Of a stretch of 64,000 nucleotides of DNA, positions 35,299 to 45,576 are shown in pieces (the first letter of the stretch is position 1; every line of letters starts with the position of its first letter). The position numbers were made by a program, and so were the translations under genes. Below the pieces are notes generated by a model, which saw only the letters and a list, made by a program, of their open reading frames with translations, had not been told where the DNA came from and ran no database searches. This DNA comes from Psychroflexus planctonicus (GTDB lineage: Bacteria; Bacteroidota; Bacteroidia; Flavobacteriales; Flavobacteriaceae), in assembly GCF_014640195.1 (NCBI RefSeq), contig NZ_BMGM01000004.1, positions 186,001 to 250,000 on the forward strand, read 5' to 3'.

Positions 35299-35790
35299 TT
35301 AGTAAAACAAGTATCTATTTGCTCTTAACCTGCCATAACTTGTTCCTTGGTAAAAAGTTGGATTCCATTGTGCAGAAGAATGGTAGTAATTGTTTTGCCA
35401 TCCGTAAGGTTGATAATTGTAGGGTTGCCTAAAGTCTACACCAGCTTCTGTAGTCATCGATTTCTTTTTTAGTCCAGATTTGTAATTTTGTGAAATCCGA
35501 ATCTGTTGTTGATTTATCCTTGATTGATAAATTTGAGCTAAGTAATTTCTTTCGGATTCTTTACGCTGCACTTGCTCTGCCATATTGATGTTTCTTCTTT
35601 GGCTAGAAGTAGCGTAAATATTGGTAGGAATGTATATTGGCCTTAAATTTCTTTTGAAAGTCTGATCGTACAAAACAGAAATAGTGGGTCTAGTTTCTAA
35701 ATCGAAAAAACGCACTCTATCTTCCTGAGCAGTCATTTGAGAAGGAATGAAAGCTATACTAAAAACAATAATTTGGAGTGGTTTATACAT
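35299..35790 (-). CDS. Hypothetical secreted protein
   Basis: This 163-residue protein has a signal peptide (MYKPLQIIVFSIAFIPSQMTAQ) and a basic mature part rich in Arg, Gln, Asn and Tyr (ERNYLAQIYQSRINQQQIRIS; RQPYNYQPYGWQNNYYHSS). It has no cysteine, lipobox or recognised domain and ends SYGRLRANRYLFY. Its ATG overlaps the end of the tryptophan dioxygenase gene by 8 bp, so the two are translationally coupled. Nothing links it to tryptophan metabolism except this overlap. I do not recognise the family. Confidence 0.7.
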   Translation of the reverse strand: MYKPLQIIVFSIAFIPSQMTAQEDRVRFFDLETRPTISVLYDQTFKRNLRPIYIPTNIYATSSQRRNINMAEQVQRKESERNYLAQIYQSRINQQQIRISQNYKSGLKKKSMTTEAGVDFRQPYNYQPYGWQNNYYHSSAQWNPTFYQGTSYGRLRANRYLFY

Positions 35791-36697
35791 TTTCTTCTTT
35801 CCAATCTAAAATACTAGTTTCTTGCCATAAGGATGGAAAAAATGATCTTTGTTGATGCCTTGGGTGTAAATATTTTTGCCATTTAGAGCCGCCTGTAGCT
35901 GCTTTATTTTCTCCTTTTTTGTTTAAGTATTTTTGTGCTGTTCTAAGGTGTGTTAACGGCCAACTTACATTGTAATTGTAGTCAAAATCACGCATAGCAT
36001 TGAGTAAGTCTTCGCTCGGATTTTTCATTTCTGAAAATTGTTCATGAATGGTCTTGCCTTTAACTTCTTTAGCTAGATTTATAAATTTATCTAAGTATTT
36101 ATCTTCAAATGTTTTTAATGTTAGGGACTTTTCTCCTGTTTTTCGATTATGTCCTGCATCTTTCCAATAAATATGCTCGAAATAATCTTCAATTCTTGGT
36201 TTTGTTGGTAATCTGGATTTACCTTTTTCATTTACTAAATTTTCTAACTCAGTACAGTAAATTTCTAAAAATCGAAATTGGGCACTTTGAAATCCACTGG
36301 CAGGCGCCAAGCTTAAGCGAAATACATTGTAATCTTCATAACTCATACCGTCTTTCATTACCGAAAAAGAAGTAATTAACATGTCGGTATAGCGGGTTAA
36401 ACGCTGCATTTTATCAATCAATAAATTTTCTGAAGATCCTGAATTTATGAGTTGTTGCAATTCATGAATCATTAATTTTAATACCAATTCTGTAATTTGG
36501 TGGTAGCCTATAAAAACCACTTCATCTTTAAAATGAGTTCTTGGTTTTTGTAAAGCTAACAAGGTTTCCACTTCAATATAATCCCAATAGTTTATGGGCT
36601 TGGCATGCAACAAACCTTCTAAGTAAGTATCAGGATTTTCACCTAAAGATTCATATTTTGTTACCAACTTTTCAATTAAGTCTTGTGTTTTGCCCAT
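35783..36697 (-). CDS. Tryptophan 2,3-dioxygenase family protein
   Basis: This 304-residue heme enzyme opens the indole ring of L-tryptophan to N-formylkynurenine, the first step of the kynurenine pathway. Recognisable blocks are YWDYIEVETLLALQKP (37-52), HFKDEVVFIGYHQITELVLKLMIHEL (57-82), DYNVFRLSLAPASGFQSAQFRFLEIYC (the substrate-binding region) and the distal TGGSKWQKYLHPRHQQRSFFPSLW near the end. Length fits the bacterial TDO family. Other kynurenine-pathway genes are not nearby. It may supply NAD precursors or just degrade tryptophan. Confidence 0.88.
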   Translation of the reverse strand: MGKTQDLIEKLVTKYESLGENPDTYLEGLLHAKPINYWDYIEVETLLALQKPRTHFKDEVVFIGYHQITELVLKLMIHELQQLINSGSSENLLIDKMQRLTRYTDMLITSFSVMKDGMSYEDYNVFRLSLAPASGFQSAQFRFLEIYCTELENLVNEKGKSRLPTKPRIEDYFEHIYWKDAGHNRKTGEKSLTLKTFEDKYLDKFINLAKEVKGKTIHEQFSEMKNPSEDLLNAMRDFDYNYNVSWPLTHLRTAQKYLNKKGENKAATGGSKWQKYLHPRHQQRSFFPSLWQETSILDWKEENV

Positions 36698-36869
36698 ACT
36701 TTTTCAATTTCGACAAATTTATTATAATTATTTGCTATTTTGAAGCTTATCTTCATTTTGTTGAATAGAATATTGGAAAAACAAATTCTTTTTAATTGAT
36801 AAATAGATTCAACTTATAAACCTATTTCAACAAAGGATTTTTCTATGATTTAGTTTCATAAAAACGTAG

Positions 36870-36877
36870 TATTTTTG
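36870..36877 (+). promoter_or_regulatory. -7 promoter box of trxB
   Basis: TATTTTTG fits TAnnTTTG exactly and lies 17 bp before the trxB ATG. The -33 region has no obvious TTG. Confidence 0.5.
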
Positions 36878-36894
36878 TAACAAATTTGAAAATT

Positions 36895-37884
36895 ATGTCA
36901 GAACAAATCGAACGAATTAAATGTCTTATTATAGGATCTGGACCAGCTGGATATACAGCTGCAATTTATGCTGCTAGAGCAGACTTAGACCCAGTAGTTT
37001 ATACAGGAATGGAGCCTGGCGGACAACTAACTACCACCACAGAAGTAGAAAACTTTCCAGGTTATCCAGATGGAATTGATGGACCAAAGATGATGACAGA
37101 GTTGCAAGCGCAAGCAGAGCGATTTGGAACTGATGTTAGAATTGGAATGGCAACTAAAGTTGAACTTTCTGAAAAAGAAGGTGGCATTCATAAAGTACAG
37201 ATAGACAACAAAACTTGGATTGAAGCGGAAAGTATCATTATTTCCACAGGTGCTTCAGCTAAATATTTAGGTATAGAAAGCGAGCAACGCTTACGCGGTG
37301 GTGGCGTTTCTGCTTGTGCTGTTTGTGATGGATTTTTCTATAAAGGCCAAGATGTAGCTATTGTTGGTGGAGGAGACACCGCGGCTGAAGAAGCTACCTA
37401 TCTTGCTAAAATTTGTAATAAAGTAACGATGTTGGTTAGACGTGGAGAAATGAGAGCATCTAAAGCCATGCAAAATCGCGTTTTTAATACCAAAAACTTA
37501 GACGTTAAATTTTATACTGAAATAGATGAAGTTCTAGGTGAACAAGTAGTAGAAGGTTTACGAATGATTAATAACCAAACCAAAGAAACCGAAGAAATTA
37601 AAATAACAGGATTGTTTATTGCCATTGGGCACAAACCCAATACCGATATTTTTAAGGGTTTTCTTGATATGGATAAAACAGGTTACATTATTACTCAAGG
37701 TAAAACCACTAAAACCAATATTCCTGGTGTATTTGCCAGTGGAGATGTGCAAGATAAAGAATACAGACAAGCGGTTACTGCAGCTGGCACAGGTTGTATG
37801 GCCGCCTTAGATGCAGAACGCTACTTGGCCAGTTTAGAAGGAGATGAAGAAGAAAAAGTAAGCGAAGAAGAGTTTGTAAATTAA
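36895..37884 (+). CDS. trxB: Thioredoxin-disulfide reductase
   Basis: This 329-residue flavoenzyme transfers electrons from NADPH to thioredoxin. It shows the FAD motif GSGPAGYTAAIYAARA (15-30), the redox pair C141-x-x-C144 in SACAVCDGFF, the NADPH motif VGGGDTAAEEA, and the C-terminal FASGDVQDKEYRQAVTAAGTG. ATG 36895 (MSEQIERIK) is preferred over an upstream in-frame TTG. A terminator follows. It would recharge the thioredoxins that serve the peroxiredoxin and the APS reductase found in this window. Confidence 0.97.
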   Translation: MSEQIERIKCLIIGSGPAGYTAAIYAARADLDPVVYTGMEPGGQLTTTTEVENFPGYPDGIDGPKMMTELQAQAERFGTDVRIGMATKVELSEKEGGIHKVQIDNKTWIEAESIIISTGASAKYLGIESEQRLRGGGVSACAVCDGFFYKGQDVAIVGGGDTAAEEATYLAKICNKVTMLVRRGEMRASKAMQNRVFNTKNLDVKFYTEIDEVLGEQVVEGLRMINNQTKETEEIKITGLFIAIGHKPNTDIFKGFLDMDKTGYIITQGKTTKTNIPGVFASGDVQDKEYRQAVTAAGTGCMAALDAERYLASLEGDEEEKVSEEEFVN

Positions 37885-37903
37885 ACCGAATTCTTAATCA
37901 ACT

Positions 37904-37939
37904 AAAAGCGCTTCAATTTTAAGTTGAAGCGCTTTTTTT
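37904..37939. terminator. Bidirectional terminator between trxB and pirin
   Basis: A 13-bp stem (37904-37916 with 37924-37936, core GCGCTTCAA/TTGAAGCGC) is flanked by A and T runs on both sides, so it can act for trxB on the plus strand and for the pirin gene on the minus strand. Confidence 0.88.
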
Positions 37940-37958
37940 ATGTTTGTTGAAATTATTG

Positions 37959-38672
37959 CTAAAAATCCATGGGAACTTCCATCATCAAAATTTCGGACTT
38001 CGCTTCAATATGCATTTGAAATTCTTCTGTTTCCCAAATTCCAAAGGCGTCTTTTTGATTTAAAACTTGGTTTTCAATTTGTGCTTTTCCTTTCAAAATA
38101 AAGACATAAACTCCGTTTTTTGTATCTTTTAGATTGAAGTTTTTTTGAAGTGTTTCGTCAAACCTTCCCAAATAAAACCAAGCATTTTGATGTATCCAAA
38201 CCCCATCATCATCAGGATTTGGCGAAAGAATCTGACCAAATTGATTATGAACTTTTTCTGGATCAATTTTTTGTTGGTCGTATCTAGGTTGTACATTTTT
38301 TTTGTTTGGAAAAACCCAAATTTGCAAGAAGTTTACTGGAAGATCAGCATTTTTATTTTTCTCGCTATGTTGCACACCTGTTCCACCGCTCATGACTTGA
38401 ATTTCCCCCGATTTAATAATGGATTTGTTACCCATGTTGTCTTGGTGTTCTAAGTCTCCAGACAACGGAATAGAAATAATTTCCATATTTTCATGCGGAT
38501 GTGTTCCAAAACCCATATTTGGGGCAACTACATCGTCATTTAAAACGCGCAACGCACCAAAATTCATATTATTGGGGTCAAAATAAGAAGCAAAACTAAA
38601 ACTGTGGTGTGTGTTTAACCAACCGTGATTAGCATGGCCTCGTTTGTTTGCAGGGTGAAAAGTTGTCTTCAT
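37959..38672 (-). CDS. Pirin family protein (YhaK-like), intact
   Basis: This 237-residue protein is a bicupin of the pirin/YhaK type. The N-terminal cupin contains FHPANKRGHANHGWLNTHHSFSF, FGTHPHENMEIISIPLSGDLEHQD and MSGGTGVQHSEKN, with the histidines and glutamate of the metal site. Some members are quercetin 2,3-dioxygenases or redox sensors; no specific substrate can be assigned here. It is complete, unlike the pirin at 7921-8790, and belongs to a shorter subtype. It is monocistronic, convergent with trxB across a shared terminator. Confidence 0.92.
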   Translation of the reverse strand: MKTTFHPANKRGHANHGWLNTHHSFSFASYFDPNNMNFGALRVLNDDVVAPNMGFGTHPHENMEIISIPLSGDLEHQDNMGNKSIIKSGEIQVMSGGTGVQHSEKNKNADLPVNFLQIWVFPNKKNVQPRYDQQKIDPEKVHNQFGQILSPNPDDDGVWIHQNAWFYLGRFDETLQKNFNLKDTKNGVYVFILKGKAQIENQVLNQKDAFGIWETEEFQMHIEAKSEILMMEVPMDF

Positions 38673-38818
38673 TTTTTGGTTACAAAATAAAATAAATCAA
38701 CTACTAGTAACTATACTTTTTCAGTGAAAATTGTTCTGATGTTATAAAGAAAGCTTATGAATTACAGACTGATTTGTAAACCTGTAGTAGCTGTTTAAAC
38801 CGTAAAAATGAAGAACAA

Positions 38819-39265
38819 TTAACTTTTTTTCAAGTAGTATTTTTCTTTGAAAGCAGAATCTATTTCTTTGCCATCTTGGCTGAGCATTAACAATGAATTT
38901 TCTTCAACTTTAAACTTGTATTCGCTTTTAGTTTCGCTAGCTTTTAAGTGAATGTAATTTCCATTTTCAACCCACTTGTAAACTCCTTTGTCTTCGAAAA
39001 CTTCATCGCTCTTATCTACATAAATGTATTTTGCATGAAAGGTTTGGTCTTTGTTTATAGCAACTTTAAAGCGTATAAACGAACAATCTGCGCAAGGTAG
39101 ATTTCCTGAATAGGTTCCTGCATAATCTAAGGCAGTTCTGGCATTATGTTCATCTTTAAACTCCTTAGATTGTTCTTCGTTGCTATTGTTATCTTTGTTT
39201 TTTGGATCGTCTTGACAGCTAATTAACGCGATAAATAAACTGAAAACTAATAATTTTTTCAACAT
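38819..39265 (-). CDS. NlpE N-terminal domain lipoprotein
   Basis: This 148-residue lipoprotein (MLKKLLVFSLFIALISC, lipidated C17) carries an NlpE_N domain. The motif AGTYSGNLPCADCSFIRFKV contains the characteristic CxxC, followed by GVYKWVENGNYIHLKASE and EKYYLKKS. In enterobacteria NlpE is an outer-membrane lipoprotein that senses surface contact or copper stress and signals through Cpx; Bacteroidota lack that system, so the role here is unknown. It lies 61 bp after the DUF3820 gene at the end of the carotenoid operon strand and may be cotranscribed or separate. Confidence 0.85.
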   Translation of the reverse strand: MLKKLLVFSLFIALISCQDDPKNKDNNSNEEQSKEFKDEHNARTALDYAGTYSGNLPCADCSFIRFKVAINKDQTFHAKYIYVDKSDEVFEDKGVYKWVENGNYIHLKASETKSEYKFKVEENSLLMLSQDGKEIDSAFKEKYYLKKS

Positions 39266-39326
39266 GTATTTTTGTTTTAAACAAAGCTAAATATTTAATT
39301 TGAATAGAGTCAAAAGCGGTTAGAAA

Positions 39327-39545
39327 TTATTTTCTTCTAATTTTCCATAAAATTTCTTCTAAGCCATTTACTTTTAATTCTAATACTTCTTGCATTTGCA
39401 AACCGAGTTTATTGTCAGGAAAGCCTTTCTGCTTAAACCAAATGAGATAGGCTTCTGGTAAGTCACTTAAATATGAACCTTTAAATTTCCCAAAATGCAT
39501 TTTAGCAAAAGCCAATTCTTCCAGTTTTTTAGGATTCAATTTCAT
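39327..39545 (-). CDS. DUF3820 family protein
   Basis: This 72-residue protein matches DUF3820 (MHFGKFKGSYLSDLPEAYLIWFKQKGFP), a small family of unknown function annotated as putative quorum-sensing-regulated virulence factors. The family motif G-x-F-K-G-x-x-x-x-D-L-P-x-x-Y-L-x-W is present. It starts 2 bp after the crtY stop and so is the likely last or next-to-last gene of the carotenoid operon. Nothing in its sequence suggests a role in carotenoid synthesis. Confidence 0.85.
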   Translation of the reverse strand: MKLNPKKLEELAFAKMHFGKFKGSYLSDLPEAYLIWFKQKGFPDNKLGLQMQEVLELKVNGLEEILWKIRRK

Positions 39546-39547
39546 AT

Positions 39548-40699
39548 TTATTTGAATAAGTGGTTAAAAAAAGCATTGATGAATTTTATTGAAGTAAGCG
39601 ATTTAATGATGCTCAAATCTTCTACGTAATTGGTTTCTTCATCTAAAAACCTAAGTAATGTTTGAATGTTGTTTTTAGCATAGAGCTTGTAAAATACTTT
39701 TTCGCCAAGATGATTGTTTTCGTATAAAACATTTAAAAAAAGCGTATCGTAATGCTTGTATTTTGGATGCGAAAGCTTGTGAATAGGTGAAATATTATCT
39801 TTTAAATTCTTGACAATTTTCTGAGCTTTTTTCTCAGCATTTTTAAAAGAGTAACCTGATGATGCTTTTACCCAACCACCTGCAGTACCAATTTGGATAA
39901 TTTTTTCAGTGTGATTCTCATCGAAGTTGTAATTACTCATCGGAATAATTCCTTTTTCTTGGTCTATAATTTCATATTCATCGGTTGTATATTGGTCTTG
40001 AATATATTTTTTTAAGAATTCATCGTATGTTTTATCTTCAACTAGCTCGGGTGTAAAATAAGTGTATTCAACCAGTGCTATGTTTTCCGAAACAGGTAAA
40101 ACATATACAAAACTAGTTAAGTCTCCATCTTTATAGCGGTAATCCATCATGGTAAATTCAGAAGGATCAAAAGTTGCTTTTTTAGTTTTAATAAACCAAC
40201 CTTTAAAATGTTGGAGTAGTGTAAAATCAGCTTGGTTTTTAATTGTATTGAAATCAGGAATCCGACTATTAAAAACTAACTTTGAAGTGTACTCACTTTC
40301 AGATGTGCTAATATGTACCAGATTTTCGTGCTCTGAAATATCTACTACAGCTTCATAAATAACTTCTACGTTTGAAGCGTTTTCAAGTTGTTGATAAGCA
40401 TAGGTGTAGAAATCTATTGACCGAAGCATTTTGTAAGAGTACGGATTCAACTGTAAATCTACTTTTTGATTTTGGGCATAAATCTTTCCTTTAGACCAAG
40501 CTTTGTAAATCAATTTATCCCATTTTCCTTTACCATCTTCCCAAAAAGACCAAGTTTTATCGTTTTCGGTTTTTGGCCCTTTTTCAAATAAAGCAATTTT
40601 ATAATCTTTAAAATATGCATCATTTACTAAAGCCAAGGCAAGATGTAAACCAGAAACACCACCGCCAACTATGCCAATATCGAATTTAGAAGTAGACAT
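39548..40699 (-). CDS. crtY: Lycopene beta-cyclase
   Basis: This 383-residue flavoprotein of the CrtY/CrtL family forms beta-ionone rings at the ends of lycopene or related acyclic carotenes. The N-terminal dinucleotide motif IGIVGGGVSGLHLALAL (8-24) is present, and so are DYRYKDGDLTSFVYVLP and the C-terminal QIGTAGGWVKASSGYSFKNA. The ATG at 40699 (MSTSKFDIG) gives the usual start; an upstream in-frame ATG would extend it into the cruF-like gene by 30 more bases. It overlaps that gene by 14 bp. Whether it cyclises one or both ends cannot be told from sequence and decides the final pigment. Confidence 0.92.
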   Translation of the reverse strand: MSTSKFDIGIVGGGVSGLHLALALVNDAYFKDYKIALFEKGPKTENDKTWSFWEDGKGKWDKLIYKAWSKGKIYAQNQKVDLQLNPYSYKMLRSIDFYTYAYQQLENASNVEVIYEAVVDISEHENLVHISTSESEYTSKLVFNSRIPDFNTIKNQADFTLLQHFKGWFIKTKKATFDPSEFTMMDYRYKDGDLTSFVYVLPVSENIALVEYTYFTPELVEDKTYDEFLKKYIQDQYTTDEYEIIDQEKGIIPMSNYNFDENHTEKIIQIGTAGGWVKASSGYSFKNAEKKAQKIVKNLKDNISPIHKLSHPKYKHYDTLFLNVLYENNHLGEKVFYKLYAKNNIQTLLRFLDEETNYVEDLSIIKSLTSIKFINAFFNHLFK

Positions 40700-41330
40700 A
40701 GAAGTAGATAAAAAATACGAGTTGAACAAAATAAATATGAAGGCTGATAAATAAATTGCCTTTCAGTTTTAAGCCACTAAATAAAAGGTGAAATAAAAAT
40801 GCTATAATTCCCCAGGCAATGTAATTATCAATAGGAGCGTAGCCGCTATTAAATTCCCAAAAGTCGAAAATAGGAGCGGAGGCTTCCATTAAAACATCTA
40901 GAAATAACATTAAAAAGGTACCGATTAGTGCTTTAAAAAACCAATTTTCGGTAAGGTAATTGGCCATAGCTCCTGTTGTAAAAGTTAGTAGAGCCCAATT
41001 AAGCCCAATTAACCACGGAACTCCACCGATTTTTGGTCCCATATTTTCACCATAACTGTAGTCTCCAAAAAACAAACCATAGTTCACGCCCAGATATTCT
41101 ACTACAATTCCTAAAGTGGCTAAGACCAAAAAAGTAGCCCATAATTTAATGGAATTTACAGGGAAGAAAATAATCAGAATTAATCCTACAATGAGTAAAT
41201 TTAAACTGGTTCGGCTGGCAAACCAATCCATGTAACCCAAGCTAATACCAAGGATTCCACTGATGTGGAAAAGCCATAAAATACCTGCTGCTAAAGTGTA
41301 AGCATACTTTTGTTGGTTAATAATTTTCAT
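40686..41330 (-). CDS. cruF: Carotenoid 1,2-hydratase-like protein (CruF/DUF422 family)
   Basis: This 214-residue membrane protein has six to seven helices, and the family segments LGVNYGLFFGDYSYGENMGPKIGGVPWLIGLNWALL and LDVLMEASAPIFDFWEF. These mark the CruF/bisanhydrobacterioruberin hydratase family, which adds water across the 1,2 double bond of the acyclic end of a carotenoid such as gamma-carotene. It sits between crtD-like and crtY with no gap on one side and a 14-bp overlap on the other. With a crtD-like desaturase beside it, it predicts a monocyclic tertiary-hydroxy carotenoid. Gene symbol is by family similarity. Confidence 0.85.
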   Translation of the reverse strand: MKIINQQKYAYTLAAGILWLFHISGILGISLGYMDWFASRTSLNLLIVGLILIIFFPVNSIKLWATFLVLATLGIVVEYLGVNYGLFFGDYSYGENMGPKIGGVPWLIGLNWALLTFTTGAMANYLTENWFFKALIGTFLMLFLDVLMEASAPIFDFWEFNSGYAPIDNYIAWGIIAFLFHLLFSGLKLKGNLFISLHIYFVQLVFFIYFYVYF

Positions 41331-42806
<1,476 letters not shown>

Positions 42807-43250
42807 TTATTTTTGTTTTAAATAACGCAAAGGTGGTACAAGCATCCCGAAGCATTCGCTTTCTTCTTTTCCTAAATGCTTGTGGTGAATTTTGTGCGCT
42901 CTTCTAATGGATTTTGCATACCAATGATTGGCTTTTCTAAAAAGTTTGAAACGTTGGTGAATAAATATGTCGTGTACTAAAAAATAAGTTGCTCCATAAG
43001 CGGCAATTCCAGCACCAATGGCATTGCCAAAAGCTACATAATCTGTCATAAAAAAGAACATGCTTATTGCTGCATAAAAAACAAAGAACAAATCGTTTCT
43101 TTCCCACCAAGAATTATGGTCTTTCCGATGATGGTCTTTGTGTAAAACCCATAAAAAACCATGCATTACATATTTATGAGTAAACCAAGCCATGAATTCC
43201 ATTCCGGCAAAAGTTCCAAAAAATATTAATATTGAATATATAATATTCAT
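42807..43250 (-). CDS. crtZ: Beta-carotene hydroxylase
   Basis: This 147-residue di-iron membrane enzyme hydroxylates C3 of the beta-ionone ring. Four hydrophobic segments and the fatty-acid-hydroxylase histidine boxes are visible: HKYVMH (25-30), HKDHH (37-41), H93/H98 in HDIFIH, and HKIHH (119-123). Length is normal for bacterial CrtZ. It lies 16 bp after crtB and 3 bp before the crtD-like gene. It would convert beta-rings to zeaxanthin-like rings, or add the 3-hydroxyl of saproxanthin/myxol. Confidence 0.95.
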   Translation of the reverse strand: MNIIYSILIFFGTFAGMEFMAWFTHKYVMHGFLWVLHKDHHRKDHNSWWERNDLFFVFYAAISMFFFMTDYVAFGNAIGAGIAAYGATYFLVHDIFIHQRFKLFRKANHWYAKSIRRAHKIHHKHLGKEESECFGMLVPPLRYLKQK

Positions 43251-43266
43251 ACTTAGTTATGCTTTT

Positions 43267-44106
43267 TTAAATTAAATTTAATCTACACGAAATAAATGAT
43301 TTTGCTAGCAAACTAGCTTTTGTGTAATTGGGCACGCTAATGCGCGTGTTTTTAATTTCTAACGAAGGGGTTGCTTTTAGTTTGTGCAATAATTTTAAAT
43401 AGTAAATATAAGCCGTGTATACTCCAAGTTTGGCTTCCACTGGAAGTTGTGTAATTCCGCGTAAGCCTGCTTGAAAATCGGCTTCAATTTCATCGATGAT
43501 TTCTTGTTTTGTTGCTTCGTCAAGTTGTTCTAAGTTGGCATTAGGAAAATAAGACCTACTCAATTCTTCGTAATCTGCTTTTAGGTCTCTTAAAAAGTTC
43601 ACTTTTTGAAATGCTGAGCCCAATTTCATAGCATCGTTTTTTAATCTGTGGTACATTTCATCATGTCCTTTTACAAAAACTTTTAAGCACATTAGGCCCA
43701 CAACATCGGCACTTCCGTAAATGTATTCTTCGTATTCTTCTTGTGTTTTGTAAGTAGATTTAGATAAATCTTTTCGCATGCTTTCCAAAAAGGCATTGTA
43801 TAATTCAGCTGGAATTTGATATTTATGAACTGTTTCTTGAAACGAATTTAAAATGGGGTTCAAACTAATTTTCCGATCGATTGCTTTATACAATTCCAAT
43901 TCAAATTCATCTAACAATTCATTTTTATTAAATTCATGAAAAGTATCTACAATCTCGTCTGCAAAGCGAACAAATCCATAAATGTTATAAATATCCTGCC
44001 TAATGGAAGGAGCAAGTAATTTTGTTGCAATTGAAAAAGACGTGCTGTAAGATTGGGTTACCCGCTTACTACAGTCTCTTGCAACTTGGTCAAAAATCGA
44101 TTTCAT
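43267..44106 (-). CDS. crtB: Phytoene synthase
   Basis: This 279-residue prenyltransferase condenses two geranylgeranyl diphosphates head to head to phytoene. Both DxxxD metal-binding motifs are intact, D50-D54 in RFADEIVD and D174-D178 in LRDLKADYEE, along with YSTSFSIATKLL at about 20-31. It follows crtI by 11 bp on the same strand. A geranylgeranyl diphosphate synthase (crtE) is not in the window and must be supplied elsewhere. Confidence 0.97.
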   Translation of the reverse strand: MKSIFDQVARDCSKRVTQSYSTSFSIATKLLAPSIRQDIYNIYGFVRFADEIVDTFHEFNKNELLDEFELELYKAIDRKISLNPILNSFQETVHKYQIPAELYNAFLESMRKDLSKSTYKTQEEYEEYIYGSADVVGLMCLKVFVKGHDEMYHRLKNDAMKLGSAFQKVNFLRDLKADYEELSRSYFPNANLEQLDEATKQEIIDEIEADFQAGLRGITQLPVEAKLGVYTAYIYYLKLLHKLKATPSLEIKNTRISVPNYTKASLLAKSFISCRLNLI

Positions 44107-44117
44107 AGCAATTTTTT

Positions 44118-45575
44118 TTAGTTCTTTTCAATTAATTCTGAAACCAACTTCCCAGAGATAAGAGCTGGTGGCACTCCTGGTCCTGGAACGGTTAATTGGC
44201 CTGTAAAAAACAAATTGTCAACTTTTTTACTTTTTAACTTAGGTCTTAAAAAAGCGGTCTGCAATAAAGTATTTGCCATACCATAAGCATTACCGCCATA
44301 AGAGTTGTAGTCTTTTTTAAAATCGTCTACGCAAAATGTTCTTTTAAATATAATATTATTTTTAATACTTTCCCCAGTTAATTTTTCGAATCTAGAAATA
44401 ACAATGTCGAAATATTGTTCTCTCAATGCTTCTGTGTCTTCTAAACCAGGCGCAATTGGCACCAAGAAAAATGCATTTTCGCAGCCTTTTGGAGCTGTAG
44501 AAGGATCGCTTAGCGAAGTAAAATTAGCGTAAAACAAAGGTTCGGTTGGCCACTTAGGGTCTGAATAAATTTCTTCTGCGTGTTGTTCAAAGTCCACATC
44601 AAAAAATAAATTATGATGATTTACTTTAGTTAGTTTCTTATCTATACCTAAATAAAATAGGAGAGAAGAAGGCGCAAAGGTTTTCTTTTTCCAGTATTTT
44701 TCTGAATATTGACGATGATGTTCGTCAAGAAGCGTTTCCGTATGGTGATAATCTGCTCCGCTTAAAATGATATCTGCTTGAACTGTTTTACCATTGCACA
44801 CTAAACCAACTGCTTTTCCATTTTTCACTTCAATTTTTTCAATATTTGCTTTGGTTTGAAACGCTACCCCTAAAGATTTGGCTAGTTTTTCCATTGCAGC
44901 CACTACTTGGTACATTCCACCTTTTGGATGCCACGTGCCTAAACCAAAATCTGCATGATTCATAAAATTGTAAAAGGATGGGGTATCGCTTGGTTTTGCT
45001 CCTAAAAATAAAACTGGGAATTTTAAAATTTGTCTTAGTCTTTCGTTTTTAAAATCCTTGTCCACATCGTCAGAAATGTTTCCAAAAAATTGATTTACTC
45101 TTTTAGCTGTTTTCCAAGTTACCAACTCCATTGGAGATACGCCTGGCTTGTACACTAAGTCTTTGATGGCAATATTGTAATTGTCTAAAGCTTCATCCAT
45201 AAACTTTTTTAATTTTCTAGCTGAATGATTTTCTTCAGCTTCAAAAACTTTAAAAATTTTATCTAGTGAATCTTCAATATCAATTTTATCATTTTCTCCA
45301 AAATATACGGAGTATGCGGGATTTAATTTATCTAATTGATAGAAGTCTGAAACTTGATGATTAAAATCAGCAAAAAAACGTTCAAAAACATCAGGCATCC
45401 AATACCAAGATGGTCCCATATCAAAGGTAAATCCTTCTGCTTTATATTGGCGAGCTCTTCCGCCTATGCTATCGTTTTTTTCAAAAACTTGTACTTTAAA
45501 TCCAGCTTTGGCAAGGTAACAAGCTGCAGATAAGGATGAAAATCCAGATCCAATTATGGCAACCGATTTAGGCAT
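44118..45575 (-). CDS. crtI: Phytoene desaturase
   Basis: This 485-residue flavoprotein introduces double bonds into phytoene to give lycopene. The FAD motif IIGSGFSSLSAACYLAKAGF is at about 7-26, FDMGPSWYWMPDVFERFF at about 51-68 is typical of flavobacterial CrtI, and the C-terminal FFTGQLTVPGPGVPPALISG is the family signature. It begins 1 bp after the stop of the MerR/B12-type regulator and is the first enzyme gene of the operon. Both crtI-family genes in this operon are full length. Confidence 0.95.
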   Translation of the reverse strand: MPKSVAIIGSGFSSLSAACYLAKAGFKVQVFEKNDSIGGRARQYKAEGFTFDMGPSWYWMPDVFERFFADFNHQVSDFYQLDKLNPAYSVYFGENDKIDIEDSLDKIFKVFEAEENHSARKLKKFMDEALDNYNIAIKDLVYKPGVSPMELVTWKTAKRVNQFFGNISDDVDKDFKNERLRQILKFPVLFLGAKPSDTPSFYNFMNHADFGLGTWHPKGGMYQVVAAMEKLAKSLGVAFQTKANIEKIEVKNGKAVGLVCNGKTVQADIILSGADYHHTETLLDEHHRQYSEKYWKKKTFAPSSLLFYLGIDKKLTKVNHHNLFFDVDFEQHAEEIYSDPKWPTEPLFYANFTSLSDPSTAPKGCENAFFLVPIAPGLEDTEALREQYFDIVISRFEKLTGESIKNNIIFKRTFCVDDFKKDYNSYGGNAYGMANTLLQTAFLRPKLKSKKVDNLFFTGQLTVPGPGVPPALISGKLVSELIEKN

Positions 45576-45576
45576 A

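Noticed and set aside
36109-36375. Hydrophobic plus-strand frame over tryptophan dioxygenase
   Set aside because: It is antisense to well-conserved dioxygenase sequence; the hydrophobic look follows from AT-rich codons.
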